Assembly: GCF_004299445.1 (NCBI RefSeq)
Contig: NZ_SCTC01000033.1
Coordinates: forward strand, 35,261-99,260
Direction: 5' to 3'
DNA length: 64,000 nt
DNA from: Phenylobacterium sp.
GTDB taxonomy: Bacteria; Pseudomonadota; Alphaproteobacteria; Caulobacterales; Caulobacteraceae
Shown: one piece after another, positions 50,692-59,954 of the stretch
How the letters are laid out: each line of letters starts with the position of its first letter
Numbering within the stretch: position 1 is the stretch's first letter
Made by a program: the position numbers and the translations under genes
The notes under the pieces: generated by a model
Told to the model about the DNA's origin: nothing
The model's database searches: none
Seen by the model: the letters and a program-made list of their open reading frames with translations, nothing else

Positions 50692-51990
50692 ATGAGGGGC
50701 CCCAAGCGTCGATTCCAGGGCGGCGGACGGCCCAGTCCGAGGCCGCCGCCGGGCCCGCCCGTCGAGCTGACGATTCAGTCCGTCGGCGGCGAGGGCGACG
50801 GCGTGGCCGCCGGACCCGTGTTCGTGCCGTTCACTCTGCCAGGCGAACGGGTCAGGGCGCAGGGCTCGGGCGACCGCCTGGAGCTGATGGAGGTGCTGGA
50901 GCCCAGCGCCGAACGTATTGCGCCCATCTGCCCGCACTTCGGCAGCTGCGGCGGCTGCGCACTGCAGCACTGGAGCCATGAGCCGTATCTTGCCTGGAAG
51001 GTCTCGCGATTGGCAGGGACGCTCGCGCGCGAGCGGATCGAGACCGAGATCCTGGCGCCCTACGCGGCGGGTCCGGCGACCCGGCGACGCGTGACGTTGC
51101 ACGCCCGGCGCGGCGACCGCGACATGGCCCGGCTGGGCTACAAGGCGCGCAAGTCATGGGACCTCGTGGACATCGCCGTCTGCCCGATCGCCCATCCCAC
51201 CATCCAGGCGGCGATCCCAGCCTTGAAGCGGCTGGCCGCGCGGCTGTTCGAACATCCGAAGTCGGCGCCGTCGCTGCATGTGACGCTGACCGACGCCGGC
51301 CTCGACATCGACATCACCGGCGTCGAGGCCAAGAGCGGCGGCCTCTCGGCCGACGCGCGCATGCAGCTTGCCGAACGGGCCGCCGAGGCCGGGTTCGTGC
51401 GCGTCACGCTGGGCGGAGAGGTGGCCTACATGGCCCACGCCCCGCATGTGCGGTTGGGCCCGGCGCGAGTAATCCTGCCGGCCGGCGGCTTCCTGCAGGC
51501 GACCAAGGACGCCGAGACGGCGATGGCCGACTTCGTGGCGGCCCAGGCGGCCGGCGCGACCCGGATCGCCGACCTGTTCTGCGGCGTCGGCACGTTCACC
51601 TTCCGCCTGGCCGAGATCGCGCCCACGCATGCGGCCGACTCGGCGCCCGAGGCTGTGGCGGCCCTGATGTCCGCGCTTTCGACCGCGCCGGGCCTGAAGG
51701 GCGTGACGGCCGAGGCCCGCGACCTCGCCCGTCGCCCGCTGCTGGTCCACGACCTGCGGCACATCGACGTCGCCGTGTTCGACCCGCCGCGCGCCGGCGC
51801 CGCCGAACAGACCGCTGAACTCGCCCGCTCAGGCGTGTCCCGCGTCATCGGGGTCTCGTGCAACCCCGCCACCTTCGCCCGCGACGCCCGCACCCTTATC
51901 GACGCCGGCTTCACGCTGGAGCGTCTGCTGCCGGTGGATCAGTTCCTATGGTCCCCGCATGTGGAGCTGGTGGGGGTGTTTACGCGGTAG
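50692..51990 (+). CDS. Class I SAM RNA m5U methyltransferase (RlmD/RumA family)
   Basis: The 432 residues have a TRAM-like N-terminus (ELTIQSVGGEGDGVA), a [4Fe-4S] cluster site (CPHFGSCGGCALQHW plus a later CPIA), a SAM motif (IADLFCGVGTFTFRLA) and the catalytic Cys in GVSCNPATFARDARTL. This family makes m5U in 23S rRNA. The start at 50692 has a weak site. The 3' end overlaps the antisense DUF559 frame. Confidence 0.88.
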   Translation: MRGPKRRFQGGGRPSPRPPPGPPVELTIQSVGGEGDGVAAGPVFVPFTLPGERVRAQGSGDRLELMEVLEPSAERIAPICPHFGSCGGCALQHWSHEPYLAWKVSRLAGTLARERIETEILAPYAAGPATRRRVTLHARRGDRDMARLGYKARKSWDLVDIAVCPIAHPTIQAAIPALKRLAARLFEHPKSAPSLHVTLTDAGLDIDITGVEAKSGGLSADARMQLAERAAEAGFVRVTLGGEVAYMAHAPHVRLGPARVILPAGGFLQATKDAETAMADFVAAQAAGATRIADLFCGVGTFTFRLAEIAPTHAADSAPEAVAALMSALSTAPGLKGVTAEARDLARRPLLVHDLRHIDVAVFDPPRAGAAEQTAELARSGVSRVIGVSCNPATFARDARTLIDAGFTLERLLPVDQFLWSPHVELVGVFTR

Positions 51991-52406
51991 AGGCGCCTCC
52001 AGTTCCTCACCCGCTTGCCGGGGGAGGGGGACCACGAAGTGGTGGAGGGGGCGCTGCGACGCCTCGCGAGCTCGATCAGGGAGCTCGAGATCATGCTGGC
52101 GTCGTCCAGAACACTGGACGCGGAAACACGAACTGTCGTGACGCCCTGATGGCGCAGGAAGGCATCGCGCCGCTCATCCTTCTGCGGTTGGTTGCCAAAC
52201 GAATGGCCGTCGCCATCCACCTCGACGCACAGACGAGCCCGTGTACAGTAGAAGTCGAGCACGTGTGGGCCGAACGGGTGCTGCCTTCGGAAGGCTGGCT
52301 TGCCTGAACCTCTACCTCTTAGCGCAGTCCAGAGGATCACCTCCGGCAAGGTCATTCGTCGCCGAAGCTGTCGGGCGCGTTTCACGTTGTTGCTTATGCC
52401 TCTCAT
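51939..52406 (-). CDS. DUF559 (Vsr-like) domain protein
   Basis: The 155 residues contain the DUF559 core: RARQLRRRMTLPEVILWTAL, PFGPHVLDFYCTRARLCVEV with Asp and Glu, and RDAFLRHQGVTTVRVSA. These are predicted endonuclease-fold proteins related to very-short-patch repair nucleases. The start is the ATG at 52406. The last ~45 residues run through a repeat and the end of the rRNA methyltransferase gene, so the original C-terminus is probably lost. It lies wholly within a pair of inverted repeats. Confidence 0.7.
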   Translation of the reverse strand: MRGISNNVKRARQLRRRMTLPEVILWTALRGRGSGKPAFRRQHPFGPHVLDFYCTRARLCVEVDGDGHSFGNQPQKDERRDAFLRHQGVTTVRVSASSVLDDASMISSSLIELARRRSAPSTTSWSPSPGKRVRNWRRLYRVNTPTSSTCGDHRN

Positions 52407-52469
52407 GGCGTCTCCAGCGCCCCCTCCACCACTTCGTGGTCCCCCTCCCCCGCAGGCGGGGGAGGAACT
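52002..52469. mobile_element. DUF559 unit flanked by 38-bp perfect inverted repeats
   Basis: 52019-52056 and 52415-52452 are exact inverted copies (38 bp), extending with small differences to about 55 bp. They enclose the DUF559 gene. The unit has the outline of a miniature transposable element; no transposase is present. Confidence 0.6.
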
Positions 52470-52470
52470 T

Positions 52471-53565
52471 TCATTCACCGAACAGGTCCAACTGGCCGCC
52501 GGGCTGGACGGGAACGCAGAAGCGGGTGACGTCCAGGGCGTTCCAGCTTTGGTTCAGGCCGTAGCGTTTGCGCGCGGCGCGGAAGCGGGCGGCCATCAGG
52601 TCGGCCACGGGGCCTTCCCCGCGCATTCGTGAGCGCCACTGCATGTCGTAGTCCTTGCCGCCGCGCATCTGACGGACCAGCGACATGACCCGGCGCGCGC
52701 GGTCGGGGTGGTCGGTCTCCAGCCACTCGCGGAACAGGTCCTTGATCTCCAGCGGCAGGCGCAGCGCCACATAGCCGGCGCCGTTCGCCCCGGCCTCGGC
52801 CGCGCGTTCGAGCACCGCCTCCATCTCATGGTCGTTCAGGCCCGGGATGGCCGGCGCGAACATCACCGAGACCGGCACGCCGGCCGCCGACAGCCGGCGC
52901 ACGGCGTCGATCCGCTTCTCGGGCGTGGCGGCCCGGGGCTCCATCGAGCGCGCCAGCTTGCGGTCCAACGTCGTGATCGACATGGCCACCCGCGTCAGCC
53001 CCTGGGCGGCGGCCTCGGCCAGCAGGTCGATGTCGCGCACCACCAGCGCCGACTTGGTGATCACGGTGAAGGGATGGCGGAAGCGCAGCAGCACTTCGAT
53101 CACGCCGCGGGTGATCCGCAGCCTGCGCTCCTGCGGCTGGTAGGGGTCGGTGTTGCCGCCGATGTGGATGAATTCCGGGATGTAGGACGGCTTCGACAGC
53201 TCCTTCTCCAAGAGCTTCGCCGCCTCGGGCTTGAAGAAGAGCTTCGATTCGAAGTCCAGGCCCGGCGACAGCCCCATGTAGGCGTGGGCCGGCCGGGCGT
53301 AGCAGTAGATGCAGCCATGCTCGCAGCCGCGGTAGGGGTTGATCGAGGCCGAGAAGCCCACGTCCGGGCTGTCATTATGGCTGATGATGACCCGGGCCTT
53401 CTCGGCGGTCAGCGTGGTCTCCAGCTTGGCCGGCGCCTCATCCTCCAGCGTCCAGCCATCGTCGAACGCCTCGCGCCCGAGGCTTTCGTACCGCCCGCTG
53501 GCGTTCGAGCGCGCGCCGCGGCCGCGCTGGGGCGGCGGGATCTGGGATGTGAAACCGCTGGACAC
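52471..53565 (-). CDS. PA0069-family radical SAM protein
   Basis: The 364 residues have Fe-S Cys in RGCEHGCIYCYARP and GGNTDPYQPQE, FTVITKSALVVRD, as in spore-photoproduct-lyase-like proteins. Function in this family is not established; DNA repair or tRNA modification is a guess. A C-terminal extension (DYDMQWRSRMRGEGPVADLM, then DVTRFCVPVQPGGQLDLFGE) is typical. It is divergent from the gene at 53642. Confidence 0.85.
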   Translation of the reverse strand: MSSGFTSQIPPPQRGRGARSNASGRYESLGREAFDDGWTLEDEAPAKLETTLTAEKARVIISHNDSPDVGFSASINPYRGCEHGCIYCYARPAHAYMGLSPGLDFESKLFFKPEAAKLLEKELSKPSYIPEFIHIGGNTDPYQPQERRLRITRGVIEVLLRFRHPFTVITKSALVVRDIDLLAEAAAQGLTRVAMSITTLDRKLARSMEPRAATPEKRIDAVRRLSAAGVPVSVMFAPAIPGLNDHEMEAVLERAAEAGANGAGYVALRLPLEIKDLFREWLETDHPDRARRVMSLVRQMRGGKDYDMQWRSRMRGEGPVADLMAARFRAARKRYGLNQSWNALDVTRFCVPVQPGGQLDLFGE

Positions 53566-53641
53566 CCTCCGAGCCTAACGGGCCGATCGGAACAAAACAA
53601 GAACTCTTGACGCCCTTAGCGGAACCACGGTCTGAGAGGAC

Positions 53642-54088
53642 ATGCTCACCGTGATCATCGACGCCCGTGCCACCGCCGACCGGCTGCCGGCGTTGCTGGC
53701 GCAGCTGACGGCGGGCGCCGTGGACGGGCTGGTGCGGCAGGTGCTGATCGTGGCGGCCGACGGTCAGGCGGGGATCGACGATCTCTGCGAGGAGACGGGC
53801 GCCGAGGCCCATGCCAGCCTTGAGGCGGCGGCCGAGGCCGCGCGGGCGGACCGGTTGCTGGTGTTGCCGGCCGACTTCCGCCTGCGGGACGGCTGGATCG
53901 GGTCGCTGGAGGGCCATCTGACGCGCAGCGGCGAGGGCGCCGTGGTCAGTGGCCTGTCGGAGGGCGGCCTGTTCGGCCGCCGGCCGTTCGGAGTGCTAGT
54001 TGAACGAGGCCGTCTGGAGGGTCGCCGCGGCGCCGATCTCCAACGTCTGCGTCGGGATCTCGGTCTGCGCGCCCGGCGGATCGGTTAG
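53642..54088 (+). CDS. Hypothetical glycosyltransferase-like protein
   Basis: The 148 residues start with GAGAGGAC upstream. MLTVIIDARATADRLPALLA and LLVLPADFRLRDGW suggest the nucleotide-binding half of a GT2-like fold, but it is too short for a full enzyme. The last ~93 bases overlap the 3' end of the lytic transglycosylase on the opposite strand. Confidence 0.55.
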   Translation: MLTVIIDARATADRLPALLAQLTAGAVDGLVRQVLIVAADGQAGIDDLCEETGAEAHASLEAAAEAARADRLLVLPADFRLRDGWIGSLEGHLTRSGEGAVVSGLSEGGLFGRRPFGVLVERGRLEGRRGADLQRLRRDLGLRARRIG

Positions 54089-55606
54089 GTCGAGGCGGGC
54101 GTCCACCCGCCGCGCGCCGCCGGCGATCGCGTCGAGGGTCTTGGTCTCCTCGCCGAACATCCGCTTGTACGTCCAGTAGGACGTCATGACCTTCTCGACG
54201 TAGTTGCGGGTCTCGAGCGCCGGGAGGCTCTCGATCATCAGCAGCGGATCGTCGTCGCCCACCTTGGCCACGGTGTTGAGCACCGCGCCGGGGCCGGCGT
54301 TGTAGGCGGCCACCATCTTGAGCAGGTCGGCGCCCACGCCGCGGTCCATCAGGTAGGCCAGATAGTCCTGGCCCACCCGCAGGTTCACCGCGGGATTGAA
54401 CAGGGTGCGCGGCTTGCGGACATAGGTCTTGTCGCCGGTGGCCAGCGCCGCCGACGTCGGCATCAGCTGCATCAGGCCCATGGCGCCTACGGGCGACACG
54501 GCCATCGGGTTGAAGGCGCTTTCCTGGCGCACGATCGCGTAGACCAGCGCCTTGTCCATCGTGAAGCCGTCCTTCGGCTCCAGCGGCGGGGTCTGGTACT
54601 CGCCCAGCGTCAGGTAGGTGGGCTTCTGCGCGCCATAGCCGGCCGAGGGGCCAAGGTCGGAGATGAGGGCCATCCAGGCCTTGCGCTCTTCGGAATTGCG
54701 GGCCAGCGCCAGGCCGGCGCGCAGCTCCTGGCGGGCTTCCTCCAGCCGGCCGATCTGGGCCAGGGCCGAGGCGCGGTGCGTGCGTGGATCGGACAGCACC
54801 TTGCGCGGCGTATTCACCTGGGGCGCGCGGTAGGACGCCAGCGTGATCTGACCCGTCGGGGCCTCGGCAAGGCGGTTCAACGTCACCTGACGCTCGGCGA
54901 TCATCCCGTAGAACGTGTGCGGGGTCTGGGCGGCGAGGCGCAGGAAGCTGTGGGCGGTCGAGGCGTCGCCCAGCGCCATGGCCGAGCGGGCGGCCCAGTA
55001 GGCGCCGGCCGAGCGGACCCAAGCGTCCTCGTCCTCATCGCGGGCGACCTGGGCGAAATAGTCCTGGGCCTGGCTGTAGTCGCGCAGGCGCCAGGCCGCG
55101 AGACCGGCGATCCAGCGCTCGCCCACTTCGACGGCCAGCTTGAAAGCGGTTTGGGCGTCACCCGAGTAGAAGGCGTCTCGGGCGGGGAAGGTGACCTCAC
55201 TGCGGGCCGTGTCGACCAGCGCCACTTCCGGCTTGGGCAACGGGGCGGCGTCGGCGGGCTTACGCTTGATGGCGAGCGAGAAAACGCGGTCCGCCAGCGG
55301 GAGGTCGCGGAACTTGCCCAGCCACGACGCCAACTCCTCGAACGTCGCCTTGTGGGCGGTCGGGTGCATCAGGGCGCGGAACGACAGGTATCCGTCCAGC
55401 GACCGGTCCTTGGCTTCGGCGGCCTGAATCTGTGCGCCCAGGAAATCGCCCTGATCCACGGACTGGAAAGCCGCCGCATAGGCGCGCGCGTCATCGTCGG
55501 AGAGGGCCTTCGGCGAATCGGCGACCGCTACGCTGGCGACCGAGACGGCGGCGACGAGGGAACATACCCCGACGCGCAGGCGCTGTTTTAGCGTCATGCG
55601 GCCCAT
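53996..55606 (-). CDS. Soluble lytic murein transglycosylase
   Basis: The 536 residues include a signal peptide (about 1-29), a long helical superhelix (about 40-340) and a C-terminal SLT domain. The catalytic Glu lies in YAIVRQESAFNPMAVS, with GAMGLMQLMPTSA and VAAYNAGPGAVLNTVAKVG following. It cleaves the glycan of peptidoglycan in the periplasm. An ATG three codons later is an alternative start. The C-terminal end overlaps the antisense 148-residue gene. Confidence 0.92.
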   Translation of the reverse strand: MGRMTLKQRLRVGVCSLVAAVSVASVAVADSPKALSDDDARAYAAAFQSVDQGDFLGAQIQAAEAKDRSLDGYLSFRALMHPTAHKATFEELASWLGKFRDLPLADRVFSLAIKRKPADAAPLPKPEVALVDTARSEVTFPARDAFYSGDAQTAFKLAVEVGERWIAGLAAWRLRDYSQAQDYFAQVARDEDEDAWVRSAGAYWAARSAMALGDASTAHSFLRLAAQTPHTFYGMIAERQVTLNRLAEAPTGQITLASYRAPQVNTPRKVLSDPRTHRASALAQIGRLEEARQELRAGLALARNSEERKAWMALISDLGPSAGYGAQKPTYLTLGEYQTPPLEPKDGFTMDKALVYAIVRQESAFNPMAVSPVGAMGLMQLMPTSAALATGDKTYVRKPRTLFNPAVNLRVGQDYLAYLMDRGVGADLLKMVAAYNAGPGAVLNTVAKVGDDDPLLMIESLPALETRNYVEKVMTSYWTYKRMFGEETKTLDAIAGGARRVDARLDLTDPPGAQTEIPTQTLEIGAAATLQTASFN

Positions 55607-55671
55607 ATCCGCGCACCAAGACTAACGCAAGGTTGAGCGCGGTCCCTTTTCTCGAGTCCCAAACCGGGACG

Positions 55672-56505
55672 CTAGTTGGGCCCGTCCGGTCGATCAAGCC
55701 TTTCCGTGAGGGCCAGGAGATCCTGCCACGCGCGCTTCTTCGCCCCCGGCTGTCGGAGCAGGAAGGCCGGGTGCAGGGTCGGCATCGCGGGCAACTCAAG
55801 CTGTCCGTCGGCCGAGCGCCAGTCCAGCCAGCGGCCGCGCAGCGACAGGATGCCCTCGTCGCGCTTGAGCAGGGACTTGGCCGAGGCGCCGCCGGCCAGC
55901 AGCAGCATCCTGGGGCGCACCAGCGCGATGATCCGCTCGAGGAACGGCGCGCAGATCGCCTGTTCGGCCGGGGTCGGGGTGCGGTTGCCGGGCGGCCGCC
56001 AGAAGACGGTGTTGGTGATGAGCACCCGGTCCTGCAGGCCGGCGGCGTGCAGCATCCGGTCGAGCAGCTTGCCGGCCCGCCCCACGAACGGCTGGCCCAT
56101 CGCGTCCTCGTCGGCGCCGGGGCCTTCGCCGATGACCATCAGCGGCGCCTTCGGATCGCCCCGATAGACCACGGCCTGGCTCGCGGCGCCCTCGTAGCGC
56201 AGCGGGCAGCCTTCGAAGGCGGCGATGGCGGCGACCAGCGCCTCCAGGTCATGCGCGCCGGCCGCGGCGGCCTGAGCCTGGGCCAAAGCCGTCGAGATGT
56301 CGGGCTGCGGCGGCCCGCTCTTTCGCACCGCCGGGATCGCCGCCAAGGGCGCGGGCGCTGCGGGTCGTGGCGGCGGAATCACCTTGCCCGCCTCGATCCG
56401 GTCGAACGGCTCGTCCAGCAGCATGGCGTCGACGCCCGCGTCCGCCCAGAAGGCGAGCAGGCTTTCGGCCAAGGCGGCGTTGGACGGATCGGCGGCGGCC
56501 GACAT
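55672..56505 (-). CDS. Uracil-DNA glycosylase, family 4/5-like
   Basis: The 277 residues have [20 protein letters not shown] (water-activating loop), [18 protein letters not shown] and [12 protein letters not shown]. Family 4 enzymes usually have a Cys (KCRPPGN) as an Fe-S ligand; here it is Trp, and the early Cys pair is reduced to one, so the cluster is probably missing. The N-terminal ~85 residues are a Pro/Ala extension. It removes uracil or related bases from DNA. Confidence 0.82.
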   Translation of the reverse strand: MSAAADPSNAALAESLLAFWADAGVDAMLLDEPFDRIEAGKVIPPPRPAAPAPLAAIPAVRKSGPPQPDISTALAQAQAAAAGAHDLEALVAAIAAFEGCPLRYEGAASQAVVYRGDPKAPLMVIGEGPGADEDAMGQPFVGRAGKLLDRMLHAAGLQDRVLITNTVFWRPPGNRTPTPAEQAICAPFLERIIALVRPRMLLLAGGASAKSLLKRDEGILSLRGRWLDWRSADGQLELPAMPTLHPAFLLRQPGAKKRAWQDLLALTERLDRPDGPN

Positions 56506-56589
56506 GCGGTGTTCACTCGCGGTTCAGGCTGGTTCACTCTTGGCTGGAAGCGGTGGGCTTGTCAGCCCGCAACCTCTGCGGGGAGGGCG

Positions 56590-57987
56590 ATGAGGGCGGT
56601 TATCGGATTTGTGGTCGCGTTGGCGCTGGCGTCGCCGGCCGCCGCGCAGCCGGCGCGCGAGCATATGCAGCTGGTCACGAGCCTGGGCGGCCAGTTCCTG
56701 GGACCTCAGGCCGACTATGTGCAGCAGGTGGGCGATCGGATGGCGCAGGCGGCGGGCATGCGCCGCCGCTGCGTCTTCACGGTGCTGAACTCCGAGGTGG
56801 TGAACGCCTTCACGGCGCCGCCGGGCTGTTACGTCTACATCACCCGCGGCCTGCTCTCGATCATGAACTCGGAAGCCGAGCTGGCCGCGGTCCTGGGTCA
56901 CGAGCTGGGCCATGTCTCCGCCCAGCATGCGCAGCGCCAGGAACAGGCCGAGGCGTTGTCCGGAATCGCCGCGGCCCTGGTGGGCGCGGCGACGAAGTCA
57001 AACACGGCCGGCAAGATCGCCAGCCGGGTCGCCAAGCTGGGCACGCTCAGCTACTCGCGCAGCCAGGAGTACGAGGCCGACCAGCTGGCCATCGGCTATC
57101 TGCCGCTTGCCGGCTACGACCCCGAGGGCCTCACCCGCGTGCTGGGCGATCTGCAGCGCGAGGACGAATTCAATGCTCGGACGACCGGCCAGTCCGATTC
57201 CCGCGCCGCGCCCGCCTGGGCCCGCACCCACCCGCTGACCACCGATCGCATCCAGCGCGCGCAGGCCCAGGTGGCCAGGACGCCGGTGGCCGAGGGCATG
57301 GCGCTGGACGAGGAGCCGTACCTCGCGGCCATCGACGGCATGCCCTACGCCGACGACCCGGCGCAGGGATTCGTGCGCGGCGGCAGCTATGTCCACCCGG
57401 CCATCGGCATCCGCTTCGACGCCCCGCGTGGCTTCGCCCTCACCAATGAACCCGAGGCCGTGCGCATCGTCGGGCCCGCGGGAACCTTGGCCGAGTTCAC
57501 GGGCGGCCGCGCGACGGTCCGCCAGCTGGACCGCTTCGCCCAGGACTCGCTGATGAGGGTGATCCAGAGGGGGCGTCACGAAATGGGCGTCCCGCGGCGG
57601 ACCACGATCAACGGCGTCGAGGCGGTGATGCTGCCGGCCCGTGCGCTTTCGGGCGGTCGGCCCGTCGACCTGGTGGCGATGGCGTACGCTTTGGGCGGCG
57701 ACGAGGCCTACGCCTTCGTGGCCATGGCCCCGGCGGGCCAGGCGGCGACGTTCGACCCGATGTTCAACTCGTTCCGACGCCTCAGCGAGCGCGAGCAGCG
57801 CGCCCTCGGCGGCCGGCGCATCATGGTGACCACGGTAAAGTCCGGCGACACCGCCGAGTCGCTGTCTCAGCTGATGGCGCCCGAGCGCGACCGGCTGGCG
57901 CGGTTCGAGATGCTGAATGGCCTTCAGCCGGGACAGCAGCCGCGCGTCGGGACCCGGGTGAAGGTTGTGGTCGAAGGGCGACGCTGA
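56590..57987 (+). CDS. M48-family metalloprotease with LysM-like end
   Basis: The 465 residues include a signal peptide (about 1-20), Zn motif HELGHVSAQHAQ and the third ligand in SQEYEADQLA, as in BepA/LoiP-type periplasmic proteases of outer-membrane quality control. The C-terminus (VKSGDTAESLSQLMAPERDR) is LysM-like. The ATG at 56590 has GGGAGG; upstream open sequence is the antisense of the glycosylase. Confidence 0.88.
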   Translation: MRAVIGFVVALALASPAAAQPAREHMQLVTSLGGQFLGPQADYVQQVGDRMAQAAGMRRRCVFTVLNSEVVNAFTAPPGCYVYITRGLLSIMNSEAELAAVLGHELGHVSAQHAQRQEQAEALSGIAAALVGAATKSNTAGKIASRVAKLGTLSYSRSQEYEADQLAIGYLPLAGYDPEGLTRVLGDLQREDEFNARTTGQSDSRAAPAWARTHPLTTDRIQRAQAQVARTPVAEGMALDEEPYLAAIDGMPYADDPAQGFVRGGSYVHPAIGIRFDAPRGFALTNEPEAVRIVGPAGTLAEFTGGRATVRQLDRFAQDSLMRVIQRGRHEMGVPRRTTINGVEAVMLPARALSGGRPVDLVAMAYALGGDEAYAFVAMAPAGQAATFDPMFNSFRRLSEREQRALGGRRIMVTTVKSGDTAESLSQLMAPERDRLARFEMLNGLQPGQQPRVGTRVKVVVEGRR

Positions 57988-58114
57988 GCGGCGCTTGTTC
58001 TCTCAGTGCGCCTTCGCGCTTGACCGCCGCACTGTGACCTTCCGATAAGTCCCTCGAAGAGATGAGGCGTAGCGGCCGGGGGGCTGGCGCGCGAGCAGAG
58101 GCGAGGGGACGACG

Positions 58115-59776
58115 ATGAGCGAAGCCATCCAACGGGAAGCGATGGAGTACGACGTCGTCATCGTCGGCGCCGGTCCGTCGGGCCTGGCCGCGGCCATCCG
58201 CCTGAAGCAGCTCTCGGCCGACCTGACCGTCGCGGTCCTGGAGAAGGGGTCCGAGGTCGGCGCCCACATCCTGTCGGGCGCGGTGATCGATCCCAAGGGC
58301 ATCTCCGAACTGCTGCCCAACTGGAAGGAACTGGGCGTGCCGCTGGAGACGGCGGTGACCGAGGACCGGTTCCTGATGCTGGGCCCGCAGGGCGACCTCA
58401 ACATCAGCTGGCTGCCGTTCCCCAAGTGGATGCTGAACCACGGCAACTACATCGCCAGCCTGGGCAACGTCTGCCGCTGGCTGGCGACCCACGCTGAGGG
58501 CCTGGGCGTCGAGATCTACCCCGGCATGGCGGCCAGCGAACTGGTCTACAACGAGAGCGGCGGCGTGAAGGGCGTGGTGGCCGGTGTCGCCGGCCTCGAG
58601 AAGGACGGCAGCCTGGGCCCCAACTCCGAGCCGGGGATGGAGCTGCACGGCAAGTATGTCCTGATCGGCGAGGGCGTGCGGGGCTCGCTGGCCAAGCAGC
58701 TGCTGGCGAAGTTCGACCTTCAGAAGGGCAAGGAGCCTCAGAAGTTCGGCATCGGCATCAAGGAGCTGTGGCAGGTGCCGGACGCGGCGTTCAAGCCGGG
58801 CCTGACCCAGCACACCTTCGGCTGGCCGCTGGACAACAAGACCGGCGGCGGCAGCTTCATGTACCATTTCGGGGACAACTACGTGGCCATCGGCTTCGTG
58901 GTTCACCTGAACTACGCCAACCCCTGGATCTCACCCTTCGACGAGTTCCAGCGCTTCAAGACGCACCCCTCGATCAAGCCCTTCCTCGAAGGCGGCAAGC
59001 GCATCGCCTACGGGGCCCGCGCCATCACCGAGGGCGGCTACCAGTCGGTGCCGAAGCTGGCGTTCCCCGGCGGCGCGCTGCTGGGCTGTTCGGCCGGCAT
59101 GGTCAATGTCCCGCGGATCAAGGGCAGCCACAACGCGGTGAAGAGCGGGATCATGGCCGCCGAGGCCGCCTTCGAGGCCATCCAGGCCGGTCGCGGCGGT
59201 GACGAGCTGTCGGCCTACCAGGACGCCTACGACCACTCGTGGGTGGCCAAGGAACTCAAGGCCGTCCGCAACTTCAAGCCGATGTGGTCGAAGCTGGGCA
59301 CGATCCCGGGTGTGCCGCTGGGTGGCGCGGACGCCATGATCGCCAATCTGCTGGGCGGGTTCTCCTTCCTGGGCACCCTGAAGCACGGCAAGACCGATGC
59401 GCAGTCGACGGGGCTGGCCAAGGATTTCAAGCCGATCGTCTATCCGAAGCCGGACGGCGTGTTCAGCTTCGACAAGCTCTCCAGCGTGTTCCTGTCGTCG
59501 ACGAACCATGAAGAGAGCCAGCCGGCGCACCTGAAGCTGACGGACCCGACCATCCCGATCGGAACCAACCTGCCGAAGTACGGCGAGCCCGCGCGCCTGT
59601 ACTGCCCGGCCGGCGTCTACGAGGTGCTGTACGACGAGGCGGGCCAGAACCCGAAGTTCCAGATCAACTTCCAGAACTGCGTCCACTGCAAAACCTGCGA
59701 CATCAAGGATCCGTCGCAGAACATCACCTGGACAACGCCGCAGGGCGGGGACGGGCCCAACTACCCGAACATGTAG
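58115..59776 (+). CDS. Electron-transfer flavoprotein:ubiquinone oxidoreductase
   Basis: The 553 residues have an FAD motif (VVIVGAGPSGLAAAIRLK), a ubiquinone-binding middle (GFVVHLNYANPWISPF) and a C-terminal [4Fe-4S] site (YCPAGVYEVL, FQNCVHCKTCDIKDPSQNIT). It passes electrons from ETF, reduced by acyl-CoA dehydrogenases, to the quinone pool at the inner membrane. It is complete and of usual length. Confidence 0.95.
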   Translation: MSEAIQREAMEYDVVIVGAGPSGLAAAIRLKQLSADLTVAVLEKGSEVGAHILSGAVIDPKGISELLPNWKELGVPLETAVTEDRFLMLGPQGDLNISWLPFPKWMLNHGNYIASLGNVCRWLATHAEGLGVEIYPGMAASELVYNESGGVKGVVAGVAGLEKDGSLGPNSEPGMELHGKYVLIGEGVRGSLAKQLLAKFDLQKGKEPQKFGIGIKELWQVPDAAFKPGLTQHTFGWPLDNKTGGGSFMYHFGDNYVAIGFVVHLNYANPWISPFDEFQRFKTHPSIKPFLEGGKRIAYGARAITEGGYQSVPKLAFPGGALLGCSAGMVNVPRIKGSHNAVKSGIMAAEAAFEAIQAGRGGDELSAYQDAYDHSWVAKELKAVRNFKPMWSKLGTIPGVPLGGADAMIANLLGGFSFLGTLKHGKTDAQSTGLAKDFKPIVYPKPDGVFSFDKLSSVFLSSTNHEESQPAHLKLTDPTIPIGTNLPKYGEPARLYCPAGVYEVLYDEAGQNPKFQINFQNCVHCKTCDIKDPSQNITWTTPQGGDGPNYPNM

Positions 59777-59954
59777 GGGGCGCCGCGCGGCCCCGTGGCC
59801 CACTCTCGGGTGGGCCTGTCTGGGCGAGCCCGTTCTTCCTGACGGGCGAGAGCCAATCCATCGGGACGCGCTCTAACGCCTTATTAGCGGCGGGATTCCA
59901 GGTTGTGACGACGCAGCGCTTGCGGCCGCGGCGCGTCACGCCCAGAGTTTGAAC

